Shown here: piece after piece, positions 1 to 6,877 of the stretch
Layout of the letters: the number at the start of each line of letters is the position of its first letter
Numbering within the stretch: the stretch's first letter is position 1
NCBI GenBank assembly: GCA_937871415.1
Contig: CALMQD010000013.1
Coordinates: forward strand, 1-9,371
Length of the DNA stretch: 9,371 nucleotides
Direction: 5' to 3'
DNA from: an uncultured Phycisphaerales bacterium
GTDB taxonomy: Bacteria; Planctomycetota; Phycisphaerae; Phycisphaerales; UBA1924
Notes under the pieces: generated by a model
Databases searched by the model: none
The model's input: only the letters and a program-made list of their open reading frames with translations
Told to the model about the DNA's origin: nothing
Made by a program: the position numbers and the translations under genes

Positions 1-15
1 CAGCAAGAAACGCAA

Positions 16-59
16 AGGCCCGGCCCCTGCCAAGGACGGCGCGGGCCTGGTTGTTTTTT
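16..59 (+). terminator. Possible intrinsic terminator at left edge
   Basis: AGGCCCG at 16-22 and CGGGCCT at 42-48 are perfect inverted repeats, with a small inner pairing (GCC 29-31 with GGC 38-40). A run of six T follows at 54-59. On the plus strand this is a stem followed by a T tract, as in a Rho-independent terminator, although the T run starts five bases after the stem. It could end a plus-strand gene lying left of the window, or the stem could end the minus-strand transporter transcript, whose last stop is at 105. The T run is much weaker in the minus direction. No gene can be called within bases 1-104 on either strand. Confidence 0.35.
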
Positions 60-104
60 GCTTGCTCGCGGTTGAGCGCGTTGCGAACTCGAATCGGGAG
101 GGCG

Positions 105-1232
105 TCAGAAATCGCGGCGGGCGAAGATCAGGATTGCCACACCATAGAGGAGGCAGGTGCCGGCAAGAGACGAACCGAGACTGAGCGGCACGTTGACATT
201 TCGCAACTCGCGCTCGGCATCATCGCTGGCTTGCTGTATGTCTGCCCACTCTTCTTCAGACATCTCTTGTGGCCGGAACTGGGGCTTGCCTTCGGAGAGG
301 AGGGAGAAAAACTCGATCCCGGTGGGCGCCTTCGCCTGGTTCGCCATGATCCGACGAAGGTCGCCGGTCTTGGGTACGACGAGCTCGGCCGCGCTCAGCC
401 GCTTGGCATACGGCAAGAGCTTGTTTAAGGAGCGCTGCGAGTCATCTTTTCGTCGTTGAGCCGACGCAATCGAAGCCCGTTTTGCTGCGACCCGGCCTTG
501 TTGCTCCGGAGTTGCCTCGCTGATCTCGCGTTCGAGGCGTTCGATGCGTGCCGACTGCTGCTGATTCATCGATCGCTGCTGAGCGGCCAATGTGTTGAGC
601 TGAGACGCTGAGAACTGGATGATGAACGTCAAGAACCACAGCAGCACGGTGCCAATGACGCACGCGAGCGTGCTGCGCGTCACTACTGCAAGCAGGGTCG
701 AGAAGCTGAACAGGTAGATGAACTGGAGAGTTAGGAGCGGGATCGCCCAGAGCATCCCGTGAATCCACGCGCCGAACTTCATTCCGATGAGCACGTACGC
801 GAGGGTCACTCCGACGATCGACTGCAGGAGCACAAACAAGACGGCGCCGACAATGCGATAGACGAGCATGCGAGCTCGACTGATCGGACGTGCGAGCGAG
901 AGTTCGATCGCGCCGCTCGACAGGAAATCGGGCAAGATGCTGGCGGTTGAAACCACCGCGAGGATCATCGCTCCCCACGACAACCAGTACTTCAGAAACA
1001 CGTCGTTGAACATGTACGCGATGAACGCGCCCATGCCCGGCGTGTTCGATGCGATGAGCGGATTCTCCCAGGTGTCAAAGAACAGGAACTTGATGCCGTT
1101 CTTGTTGAATGAGTAGGTGCCGAACAGTGCAAAGGCGGCAATCGTCGAAAGAACCATTGTCAGACGAAAAAGATGGCGGCTTCGAAGCAGCCGCAATGAG
1201 TCGAGCAGAGTGGCATGCAACTGCATGATCAT
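105..1232 (-). CDS. ABC-2 type transporter permease
   Basis: This is the membrane subunit of an ABC transporter, 375 aa. Hydrophobic segments that can cross the inner membrane lie at about 23-39, 84-104, 124-149, 158-182, 187-208 and 350-370. The segment at 105-123, with the SSGAIELSLARPISRAR motif, matches the cytoplasmic coupling region typical of ABC-2 permeases, and the protein ends in ARRDF as many of this family do. Residues 209-347 form a polar loop with a Gln/Arg/Glu-rich coiled coil at about 212-272. With the N terminus inside, this loop would face outside the cytoplasm. The start ATG overlaps the ATPase stop as ATGA (1229-1232), so the two are translationally coupled; GGAAAGG lies 7 bases upstream. 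The gene is visibly less GC-rich than its neighbours. The substrate is not predictable; export is likely for this class. Confidence 0.88.
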   Translation of the reverse strand: MIMQLHATLLDSLRLLRSRHLFRLTMVLSTIAAFALFGTYSFNKNGIKFLFFDTWENPLIASNTPGMGAFIAYMFNDVFLKYWLSWGAMILAVVSTASILPDFLSSGAIELSLARPISRARMLVYRIVGAVLFVLLQSIVGVTLAYVLIGMKFGAWIHGMLWAIPLLTLQFIYLFSFSTLLAVVTRSTLACVIGTVLLWFLTFIIQFSASQLNTLAAQQRSMNQQQSARIERLEREISEATPEQQGRVAAKRASIASAQRRKDDSQRSLNKLLPYAKRLSAAELVVPKTGDLRRIMANQAKAPTGIEFFSLLSEGKPQFRPQEMSEEEWADIQQASDDAERELRNVNVPLSLGSSLAGTCLLYGVAILIFARRDF

Positions 1233-2452
1233 CGGGTGGCCTTTCCGTCGCTGCCGCTATCTCGAGGCGTGCCCATGTCCGCGCCCGGGCGGAGGGTCTC
1301 GCCCGTCGCCGGATCGACGATCGCCTTCATGAACAGGTCTTCGAGTGTTTCACGCACGGGGCGCACGGCCTTGACCGTCAGGTTGGCTTGACGCAGGGCG
1401 TCGATCAGCGGCTGGACCACGGCCGAGTCCTCCGTCGCGACGCGGATCGTCGTGCCATCGACGACGAGCGCGATGTGACGGTCGTGCGCGAGTTCCGTTC
1501 CGCTGTTCGCTTGGCCGGTAGCGGCGAGGATCATCGCGCCGGTCGTCGGGCCCGATGTCGGGCCGGAAGCGGCGTCGGTGTTGGGGCGGGAGGTGGGGGG
1601 GGCGGCATCCCTGGAGGTCAGCAGCGCGAGCGGGCGGATCGCCGCGGCGATCTGCTGGCTGAATGCACCGGGTGAAGTGGGGGGACTGTCCGGCGCGGCG
1701 CCCGTGGGCGGGCCGACCTCGATCTCGTAGCGCCGGCTGTTGCGGGTGAGTTCGTCGATGGTCCCCTGCGACGACACGCGCCCCTGCACGAGGATCGCGA
1801 CGGTATCGCAGAGCATTTCGAGTTCGCTCAGCAGGTGCGAGTTGAGGAAGACCGTCTTGCCCTGGCGCTTGAGTTCGTAGAGCACGTTGCGGATGTCGCG
1901 CCGGCCCACCGGATCGACGCCGTCGGTGGGTTCATCGAGCAGCACCAGTTCCGGCTCGTTGATGAGCGCGTTGGCGATGCCCAGGCGCTGGCGCATGCCC
2001 TTGGAGAATCCCTTCACTTTGGCCTTCGACCAGTTCGAGAGGCCCACGAGTTCCAGGAGCGGGCCGATGCGCTTCTTCCGGTCGGACCGCGGCACGAGGG
2101 ACATCGCGCCGAAGTGGTCGAGGATCTGTTCGGCCGTCAGGTATTCGGGGAAGCGGTGGTGCTCGGGCAGATAGCCGACGCGCGCGAGCGTGGGCTTGTG
2201 GCCGACGCGGTGCCCGAGCATCTCGCCCTGGCAGGTCGTCGGCCGGATGACGGTCATCAGGATTTTGACGAGCGTGCTCTTGCCCGCGCCGTTGGGGCCC
2301 AGCAGGCCGAAGATCGAGCCCTTGGGAACACGCAGGTCGATGCCCCGCAGGGCGTGGACCGGCTTCCTGCCGGAGCGGTAGGTTTTCGAGACCGCCCGCA
2401 GGCTGATCGCCAGGTCGCGCGGGTCGGTGACGAGTTCGCGTGGATCGGGCAT
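1229..2452 (-). CDS. ABC transporter ATP-binding protein
   Basis: This is the ATPase that powers the permease encoded just downstream, 407 aa. All hallmarks are present: Walker A GPNGAGKST at 52-60, the Q-loop region GYLPE at 93-97 (Glu in place of Gln, frequent in ABC-2 ATPases), signature FSKGMRQRLGIA at 149-160, Walker B with LVLLDEPTDGVDP at 169-181, and the H-loop NSH at 204-206. After residue 246 comes an Ala/Pro/Thr/Ser-rich stretch to about 325, then a small C-terminal fold (327-378) like the DUF4162 tail of such ATPases. The frame is open far upstream (to 2965), but the ATG at 2452 fits the start of homology and avoids a 430-bp overlap with the methyltransferase gene. No clear Shine-Dalgarno site precedes it. 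The closest recognisable kin are ABC-2 exporters of the CcmA/NatA class; the cargo is unknown. Confidence 0.92.
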   Translation of the reverse strand: MPDPRELVTDPRDLAISLRAVSKTYRSGRKPVHALRGIDLRVPKGSIFGLLGPNGAGKSTLVKILMTVIRPTTCQGEMLGHRVGHKPTLARVGYLPEHHRFPEYLTAEQILDHFGAMSLVPRSDRKKRIGPLLELVGLSNWSKAKVKGFSKGMRQRLGIANALINEPELVLLDEPTDGVDPVGRRDIRNVLYELKRQGKTVFLNSHLLSELEMLCDTVAILVQGRVSSQGTIDELTRNSRRYEIEVGPPTGAAPDSPPTSPGAFSQQIAAAIRPLALLTSRDAAPPTSRPNTDAASGPTSGPTTGAMILAATGQANSGTELAHDRHIALVVDGTTIRVATEDSAVVQPLIDALRQANLTVKAVRPVRETLEDLFMKAIVDPATGETLRPGADMGTPRDSGSDGKATR

Positions 2453-2535
2453 GGGCAAGGGGGGCGGTGGCGGATCCCACAGAATGCGTTGAACGGGGAA
2501 GAGCCCACAGGGTATTGCCGGACCTTGTTGGGAGG
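2453..2535 (-). other. 83-bp spacer between methyltransferase and ATPase genes
   Basis: This spacer separates two genes on the same strand. I see no convincing promoter hexamers, no terminator with a T tract and no Shine-Dalgarno site before the ATPase ATG. The last bases before the start are C-rich on the coding strand. The absence of a terminator is compatible with read-through from the methyltransferase into the transporter genes, but does not prove it. Confidence 0.4.
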
Positions 2536-3270
2536 TCAGGGGACCATCTTGCGGGCGACGATGTGGAAAACGTGCCAGTGCTTGGGGCGCTGGCCGGCGA
2601 GGTCGTCCTTCTCGTCTTCTTCGAGACGCTCGAAGGTGAAGTCCTTGAAGAGGTGGTCGACCTGCGCGCGGGTGTGGGGGATGGTCAGGCCGCAGCGTCC
2701 CCAGGAGTCGCGCTCGCCGAAGAGTTGGCCGGCGAAGCGCCCGCCGGGTTTGATGGACGAGACGATCCGACGCCAGAGGTCGTCGAACTGGTCGCGCGGG
2801 CAGAACGGGATCGCGAAACTGGAGTTGAGGAGGTCGCAGGGGACAAGCCGGGCGTCGGCGAACGAGGCGATCTGGGGGCTGACGCGCACGGCGTGGTCGA
2901 CGTCGAGTTGATCGAGGAGCATGTCGATGCCGCGCCGGCTCTGGTCGATGGCGACGACGCGCCATCCGCGTCGGACGAGTTCGAGGGTGTCGCGTCCCTC
3001 GCCGCAGGCCAGGTCGATCGCGAGGCGCGGCACATCCGCCCCGGGCTGTTTGTCGAAGAGTTCGAGGGCGTGAAGGAGCGTGGCGCGCGGGCCCTTGTTG
3101 CGGGAGAGTTCGAAGTAGCCGTCCCAGTCGCCCTCGAACGCGAAGTCCTGGAGTTTCCGAGGGCGGTCGGTCGCGGCGGGCGGCGCCGTTCCCAAACCCC
3201 AGGCGCGCAGGCCGGCGGGCGGTCGGGGTGGGTCGGACGAGGCGGGCGGCGTCGGGTCGGGAACGGTCAT
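2536..3270 (-). CDS. Class I SAM-dependent methyltransferase (TehB/TPMT-like)
   Basis: This is a 244-aa protein with a Rossmann-type methyltransferase fold. Motif I, the SAM-binding glycine loop, is IDLACGEGRD at 85-94. The acidic residue at the end of strand 2 is D109 in VVAIDQS, and the post-motif segment SSIKPGGRFAGQLFG lies at 171-185. The C terminus (KHWHVFHIVARK, 230-241) resembles TehB-type and related small-molecule methyltransferases. The first 40 residues are rich in Pro and Ala and lack fold signature; the conserved part begins near DFAFEGDWDGYFE at 42-54. A TTG at 3195 is an alternative start that would drop 25 of those residues. It lies upstream of the ABC transporter genes on the same strand and could modify the transported compound, but that is only inference. 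The methyl acceptor is unknown; tellurite detoxification should not be assumed. Confidence 0.82.
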   Translation of the reverse strand: MTVPDPTPPASSDPPRPPAGLRAWGLGTAPPAATDRPRKLQDFAFEGDWDGYFELSRNKGPRATLLHALELFDKQPGADVPRLAIDLACGEGRDTLELVRRGWRVVAIDQSRRGIDMLLDQLDVDHAVRVSPQIASFADARLVPCDLLNSSFAIPFCPRDQFDDLWRRIVSSIKPGGRFAGQLFGERDSWGRCGLTIPHTRAQVDHLFKDFTFERLEEDEKDDLAGQRPKHWHVFHIVARKMVP

Positions 3271-3282
3271 AGGCTGAGACGG

Positions 3283-5385
3283 ATGTACTCGAACCTGCGG
3301 GACTTCGTGGAGGCGCTGTCGGGGGCTGGTGAGCTCAAGCGTATCAGCACGCGCGTTTCGCCGGTGCTGGAGATCGCGGCCGCCGCCGACGCGGCGTCGA
3401 AGTCGCCCGCGCCGAGTTTGCCCTCGGCGAGCGCCCGACGGACCGACCCGCGTTTCCACGCGCTGGGAGGCCCGGCGCTGCTGTTCGAGAATGTCGAAGG
3501 CTCGGACGTGCCGGTGCTCATCAACGCCTTCGGCAGTTACAAGCGCATGGAAATGGCGCTGAACTGCGAGGAAGGCGGGTTCGAGGCGATCGGGCGGAAA
3601 CTGGGCGAGTTGGTGAAGCCCGAGCCGCCGCGGTCGTTCGGGGAATTGGTGGGCAAGGCGCGCGAACTGCTGCCGCTCTTGCGAACGCCGCCGAAGCGGC
3701 GCAGGGGGATGGGGCTGTGCCAGGAGGAGATCGTCGAGGGCGAGGCGGTGGACCTCACGCGTTGGCCGCTGATCCGCTGCTGGCCTCTCGACGGTGACTT
3801 CGCGGCGCTGGGGTATCCGGCGGGCGTGAACGACGGCGTGCCGGGTCTGGGAAGCGGGAGCGCGTGGGACGCCGCGTACCGCGGGCGCTACATCACGCTC
3901 GGCGGGATTCACACGGTTCATGCCGACGACCGCGACGAGGCGAAGCCGAGCAGCCACAACATCGGCATGTACCGGGTGCAGTTGCTCGGGAAGCGCACGA
4001 TGGCGATGCACTGGCACATGCACCACGACGGCGCGCGGCACTGGCGCTCGTGGAAGGCGCTGGGCAAGCCGATGCCGGTGGCGATCGCGCTGGGGGGTGA
4101 GAGCGTGCTGCCGTACGCGGCGACGGCGCCCCTGCCGCCGGGGATTTCGGAACTGCTGCTCGCCGGCTTCCTGCACGGGCGCGGGATCGAGATGGTGCGC
4201 GGACGAACGGTGCCGCTGTGGGTCCCTGCGAACGCGGAGATCGTGATCGAGGGGTACGTCAGCGCGGAAGCCGGCGGCGTGGGCTTCGATCCCCGTTCGG
4301 GCGAGCCGCTGGGGCCCGGCGCGGTCTTCGAGGGACCGTTCGGCGATCACACGGGGTTCTATTCACTGCCGGACCGGTACCCGGTGCTGACGGTGACGGC
4401 GATCACGCATCGGCGCGACCCGATCTACCCAACGACGGTGGTGGGGCCGCCGGTGCAGGAGGACTATTTCCTGGGCAAGGCCACGGAGCGCGTCTTTCTG
4501 CCGCTGCTCAAGACGATCGTGCCGGACATCGAGGACTACGACCTGCCGCTGTTCGGGGCGTTCCACAACTGCGCGTTCGTGAAGATCCGCAAGCAGTACC
4601 CGCTGCAGGCGCGCCGGGTGATGCACGCGGTGTGGGGCGCGGGGCAGATGAGCTGGACCAAGAGCGTGTTCGTCGTCGACGACGACGTGGACGTTCACGA
4701 CACGGAGCGTGTGCTCGCGGCGGCGGCGGCTCGGTGCGAGCCGTCGCGCGACATCGAACGCGTGCGCGGGCCTCTGGACATCCTCGACCACGCCGCGCCG
4801 TGGCTGGGAGCGGGCACCAAGTTCGGGCTCGACTGCACGCGCAAGGTCGAGGGCGAGCAGGCGGGCAGCCGCGCTGCGTTGGTCGAGCGCGCCGGCGTCG
4901 ATTCCGGCGCAGCGGAACGACTGTTGCAGGCATGCCGCACCGTCGAGGGAGTTCGTGACGCGGCGTGGCACGCGGGTGGCTGGCTGCTGGTCCGCGTGGA
5001 GAAGCCGCGCGCCGGGGCGGGGCGTGCGGCGGGCGAGGCGCTCGCGCGACTGTGGCGGAGTGAACGTTCATTGCCCGCGCCGGCGTTCGTCGTGCTCCTG
5101 GGCGACGAGGTCGACGTCCGGAACTTCGACTCGGCGCTGTTCCACTGGCTCGCCCACAGCGACGCCGGACGCGACGCGTGGGTGGTCCCACCGGGAGACG
5201 GCGCGACGGGTGAAGGCGGCACATGGATGATCGACGCGACGCCGAAGTTGCCGGGCGATGAGCGGTTAAGCGGCGGCGAGCGTGAGCCGGTGCGCCCGTG
5301 GCCGCCGTACCTGCGCGTGGACGGGGAACTCAGCGCGAGGGCGCGGCGACTGCTGGAGAGCGGTCCGGCGTCGCGGCGGTCGTGA
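3283..5385 (+). CDS. ubiD: UbiD-family prenylated-FMN decarboxylase, long form
   Basis: This 700-aa enzyme should reversibly decarboxylate an aromatic or unsaturated acid using prenylated FMN made by a UbiX enzyme, which is not in this window. The catalytic and cofactor residues are visible: N226 and R231 in HNIGMYR, His residues at 243-248, and E350 and D355 in EGPFGD (the Glu-Arg-Asp/Glu set of UbiD and Fdc1). The usual end of the family, LDHAAP followed by GTKFGLDCTRK, is at 501-521. About 180 more residues follow and repeat this end weakly, closing with MIDATPK at 649-655 and RPWP at 671-674. Long forms of this kind occur in bacteria that make menaquinone, so a role in the futalosine or a related quinone route is plausible, but the substrate is not shown. 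The ATG at 3283 matches the family N terminus (YSNLRDFVEAL); the open frame further upstream is antisense to the methyltransferase. Confidence 0.9.
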   Translation: MYSNLRDFVEALSGAGELKRISTRVSPVLEIAAAADAASKSPAPSLPSASARRTDPRFHALGGPALLFENVEGSDVPVLINAFGSYKRMEMALNCEEGGFEAIGRKLGELVKPEPPRSFGELVGKARELLPLLRTPPKRRRGMGLCQEEIVEGEAVDLTRWPLIRCWPLDGDFAALGYPAGVNDGVPGLGSGSAWDAAYRGRYITLGGIHTVHADDRDEAKPSSHNIGMYRVQLLGKRTMAMHWHMHHDGARHWRSWKALGKPMPVAIALGGESVLPYAATAPLPPGISELLLAGFLHGRGIEMVRGRTVPLWVPANAEIVIEGYVSAEAGGVGFDPRSGEPLGPGAVFEGPFGDHTGFYSLPDRYPVLTVTAITHRRDPIYPTTVVGPPVQEDYFLGKATERVFLPLLKTIVPDIEDYDLPLFGAFHNCAFVKIRKQYPLQARRVMHAVWGAGQMSWTKSVFVVDDDVDVHDTERVLAAAAARCEPSRDIERVRGPLDILDHAAPWLGAGTKFGLDCTRKVEGEQAGSRAALVERAGVDSGAAERLLQACRTVEGVRDAAWHAGGWLLVRVEKPRAGAGRAAGEALARLWRSERSLPAPAFVVLLGDEVDVRNFDSALFHWLAHSDAGRDAWVVPPGDGATGEGGTWMIDATPKLPGDERLSGGEREPVRPWPPYLRVDGELSARARRLLESGPASRRS

Positions 5386-6874
5386 AACGCCCGTGGGTGT
5401 TTCCGCCGCCCTGTGCCGGGGCGATGGGGCGGTGGATTTCAACGACGAGCGTGTCGTCCTCGATGGGGCCGGCGCGGTGGCGGTCGACGGCGCTGATGAC
5501 GCTGCGGGCGTAACTGCTCCCGCGGCCGGTCTGGGTGTGCATCGAGAGGATGCGGCGCAAGCCCGCGATGCCGAGCATCTTGCCCTCTTCCGAGCGGACC
5601 TCGATCGCGCCGTCGGTATAGGCGATGAGCGTGTCGCCGGGGGCAAAGGTGCGGGTCTGCTGGCAGGGATCGAAATCGCTCCCCGCGCAGGCGCCCAGGA
5701 CAAAGGAGGTCGAGTCGAGTTCATCGATCGTGCCGTCGCAGGCCGCGATGAACGCGGGGGGGTGGCCGCCGGAGGCGTACTCGAGGACGTTGCGCTCGAG
5801 GTCGATGCGGATGCAGAGCGCGGTGACGTAGACGGAGTGGCGGGCCAGGGTCAGGTGGACATAGCGGTTGAGCGCGGTGAGCACCTCGCCGGGCGAGGCG
5901 TCGGGGCTCTCGGCGAAGAGCCGCTCGATCTCGCCGTAGAGACGGTTGACGGTGAGAGCGGCAGCGATGCCGTGCCCGGTGACGTCGACGACCAGGACGT
6001 TGAAGGCACGCGGGCCTTCGGGTCCGTCGATCGAGCGCGCGAAGAGGTAGTCGCCGCCGATCTGGCGCATCGGCTCGTAGAGGTAGTCGAAGCGGAGCGG
6101 CCCGTCGCTCAGCGGGGGCGGGAAGAGGGCCTCGTGCAGGCGGCGGGCGTCGATGAGCTCACGCCGGATCTCGCGATAACTGCCCTTGAGCTGCTCGACA
6201 GCGAAACGGTCGCGGAAGCGGCTGAAGCGCCACGCGGAGACGGCCAGGCCGGGCACGGCCGCGGCGGGGAGGATCAGGAGCGTGAGCACCGTCATGAGCA
6301 GCGATCGGTGCCCGAAGACGAGCATGACGAGCGCGTTGAGCAGGAGGAGGGGGACGACGGCGCGGAGGCTCTCCCGGGGTTTCCAGGGGAGGAACAGGCA
6401 GGCGAAGAAGTGGGTGATGAAGACGGCGACGGCGCCGTAGATGCCCAGGCCGAAGGCCTTGGACCCGCCGAGGTCGAAGACGGAGCGGTGGGCGGCGTGG
6501 GCCGCGTCGAAGAGAGAGACGACGTTGGCGAGGACCTGGATCGAGCCCGACGCGATGACGAGGACCATCGCGGTGCGGAGGATGCGCTGGGGCGTGATGT
6601 TCCTGCGGAGGATGAAGACCAGGGCCCAGGCGTAGAGCCCGACGCGGATGACGGCGGACCAGTGGGCGATGAGCGATTCGTTGTCGGCGGTCTCGAGGGA
6701 CCGCTGGCTGACCTCGCTGGCGATGAGCACGCCCGCGACGACGGCGAGTCGCAACAGGACGATGAACCCGATGACGACGCAGCAGTAGGAGATGAAGCGA
6801 CGGCGCAGCTCGCGCGCGTGCTGGGCGTCAAAGGCCTTGCTGTAGTCGCTGGTGTTGAGGCTCAGCCCGCTCAT
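5330..6874 (-). CDS. Membrane-anchored SpoIIE/RsbU-type PP2C serine phosphatase
   Basis: This is a 514-aa signalling phosphatase. Six hydrophobic segments at about 28-52, 74-90, 99-121, 141-163, 170-188 and 190-213 form an N-terminal membrane domain without a recognised sensor fold. A helical linker (230-250, ending HEALFPP) leads to a PP2C domain of the SpoIIE/RsbU family. Metal-binding motifs are present: GGDYLFA at 273-279, VVDVTGHG at 295-302, SGGHPPAF at 368-375, YTDGAIEV at 419-426 and EDDTLVVEIH at 472-481. Such enzymes usually dephosphorylate a STAS-domain anti-sigma antagonist, thereby changing sigma factor or other output; no partner gene is present here. Residues after 483 are low in complexity. 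The start lies 3 bp after the pduO stop, so the pair is very probably one operon. The last 56 bp overlap the end of ubiD in the opposite direction. Confidence 0.9.
   Translation of the reverse strand: MSGLSLNTSDYSKAFDAQHARELRRRFISYCCVVIGFIVLLRLAVVAGVLIASEVSQRSLETADNESLIAHWSAVIRVGLYAWALVFILRRNITPQRILRTAMVLVIASGSIQVLANVVSLFDAAHAAHRSVFDLGGSKAFGLGIYGAVAVFITHFFACLFLPWKPRESLRAVVPLLLLNALVMLVFGHRSLLMTVLTLLILPAAAVPGLAVSAWRFSRFRDRFAVEQLKGSYREIRRELIDARRLHEALFPPPLSDGPLRFDYLYEPMRQIGGDYLFARSIDGPEGPRAFNVLVVDVTGHGIAAALTVNRLYGEIERLFAESPDASPGEVLTALNRYVHLTLARHSVYVTALCIRIDLERNVLEYASGGHPPAFIAACDGTIDELDSTSFVLGACAGSDFDPCQQTRTFAPGDTLIAYTDGAIEVRSEEGKMLGIAGLRRILSMHTQTGRGSSYARSVISAVDRHRAGPIEDDTLVVEIHRPIAPAQGGGNTHGRFTTAATPDRSPAVAAPSR
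5403..5435 (+). terminator. GC-rich stem just after the ubiD stop
   Basis: CCGCCGCCC at 5403-5411 can pair over nine positions (one G-U pair) with GGGCGGTGG at 5427-5435, leaving a 15-base loop. It begins 17 bases after the ubiD stop and lies inside the opposite phosphatase gene. The G-U pair favours folding of the plus-strand RNA, since the minus strand would have an A-C mismatch. No T tract follows, so this is at best a weak terminator or a 3' end stabiliser of the ubiD message. Stems of this size arise easily by chance in such GC-rich DNA. Confidence 0.2.
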
Positions 6875-6877
6875 TGT

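Noticed and set aside
1..104. C-terminal tail of a plus-strand gene (a Lys/Arg/Pro/Ala-rich reading at bases 2-40)
   Set aside because: The frame continues well into the permease gene before stopping near 182 and has no family signature, so a gene end cannot be supported.
1835..2911. A 358-codon plus-strand frame opposite the ATPase and methyltransferase
   Set aside because: It spans antisense across two well-supported genes and shows no recognisable motif.
2453..2965. Upstream extension of the ABC ATPase frame by 171 codons
   Set aside because: It overlaps the methyltransferase in another frame and reads as Arg/Pro-rich low-complexity sequence; the ATPase domain starts just after the ATG at 2452.
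2440..3282. Upstream extension of the ubiD frame by 281 codons
   Set aside because: It lies antisense to the methyltransferase, has no UbiD similarity, and the family N terminus begins at the ATG at 3283.
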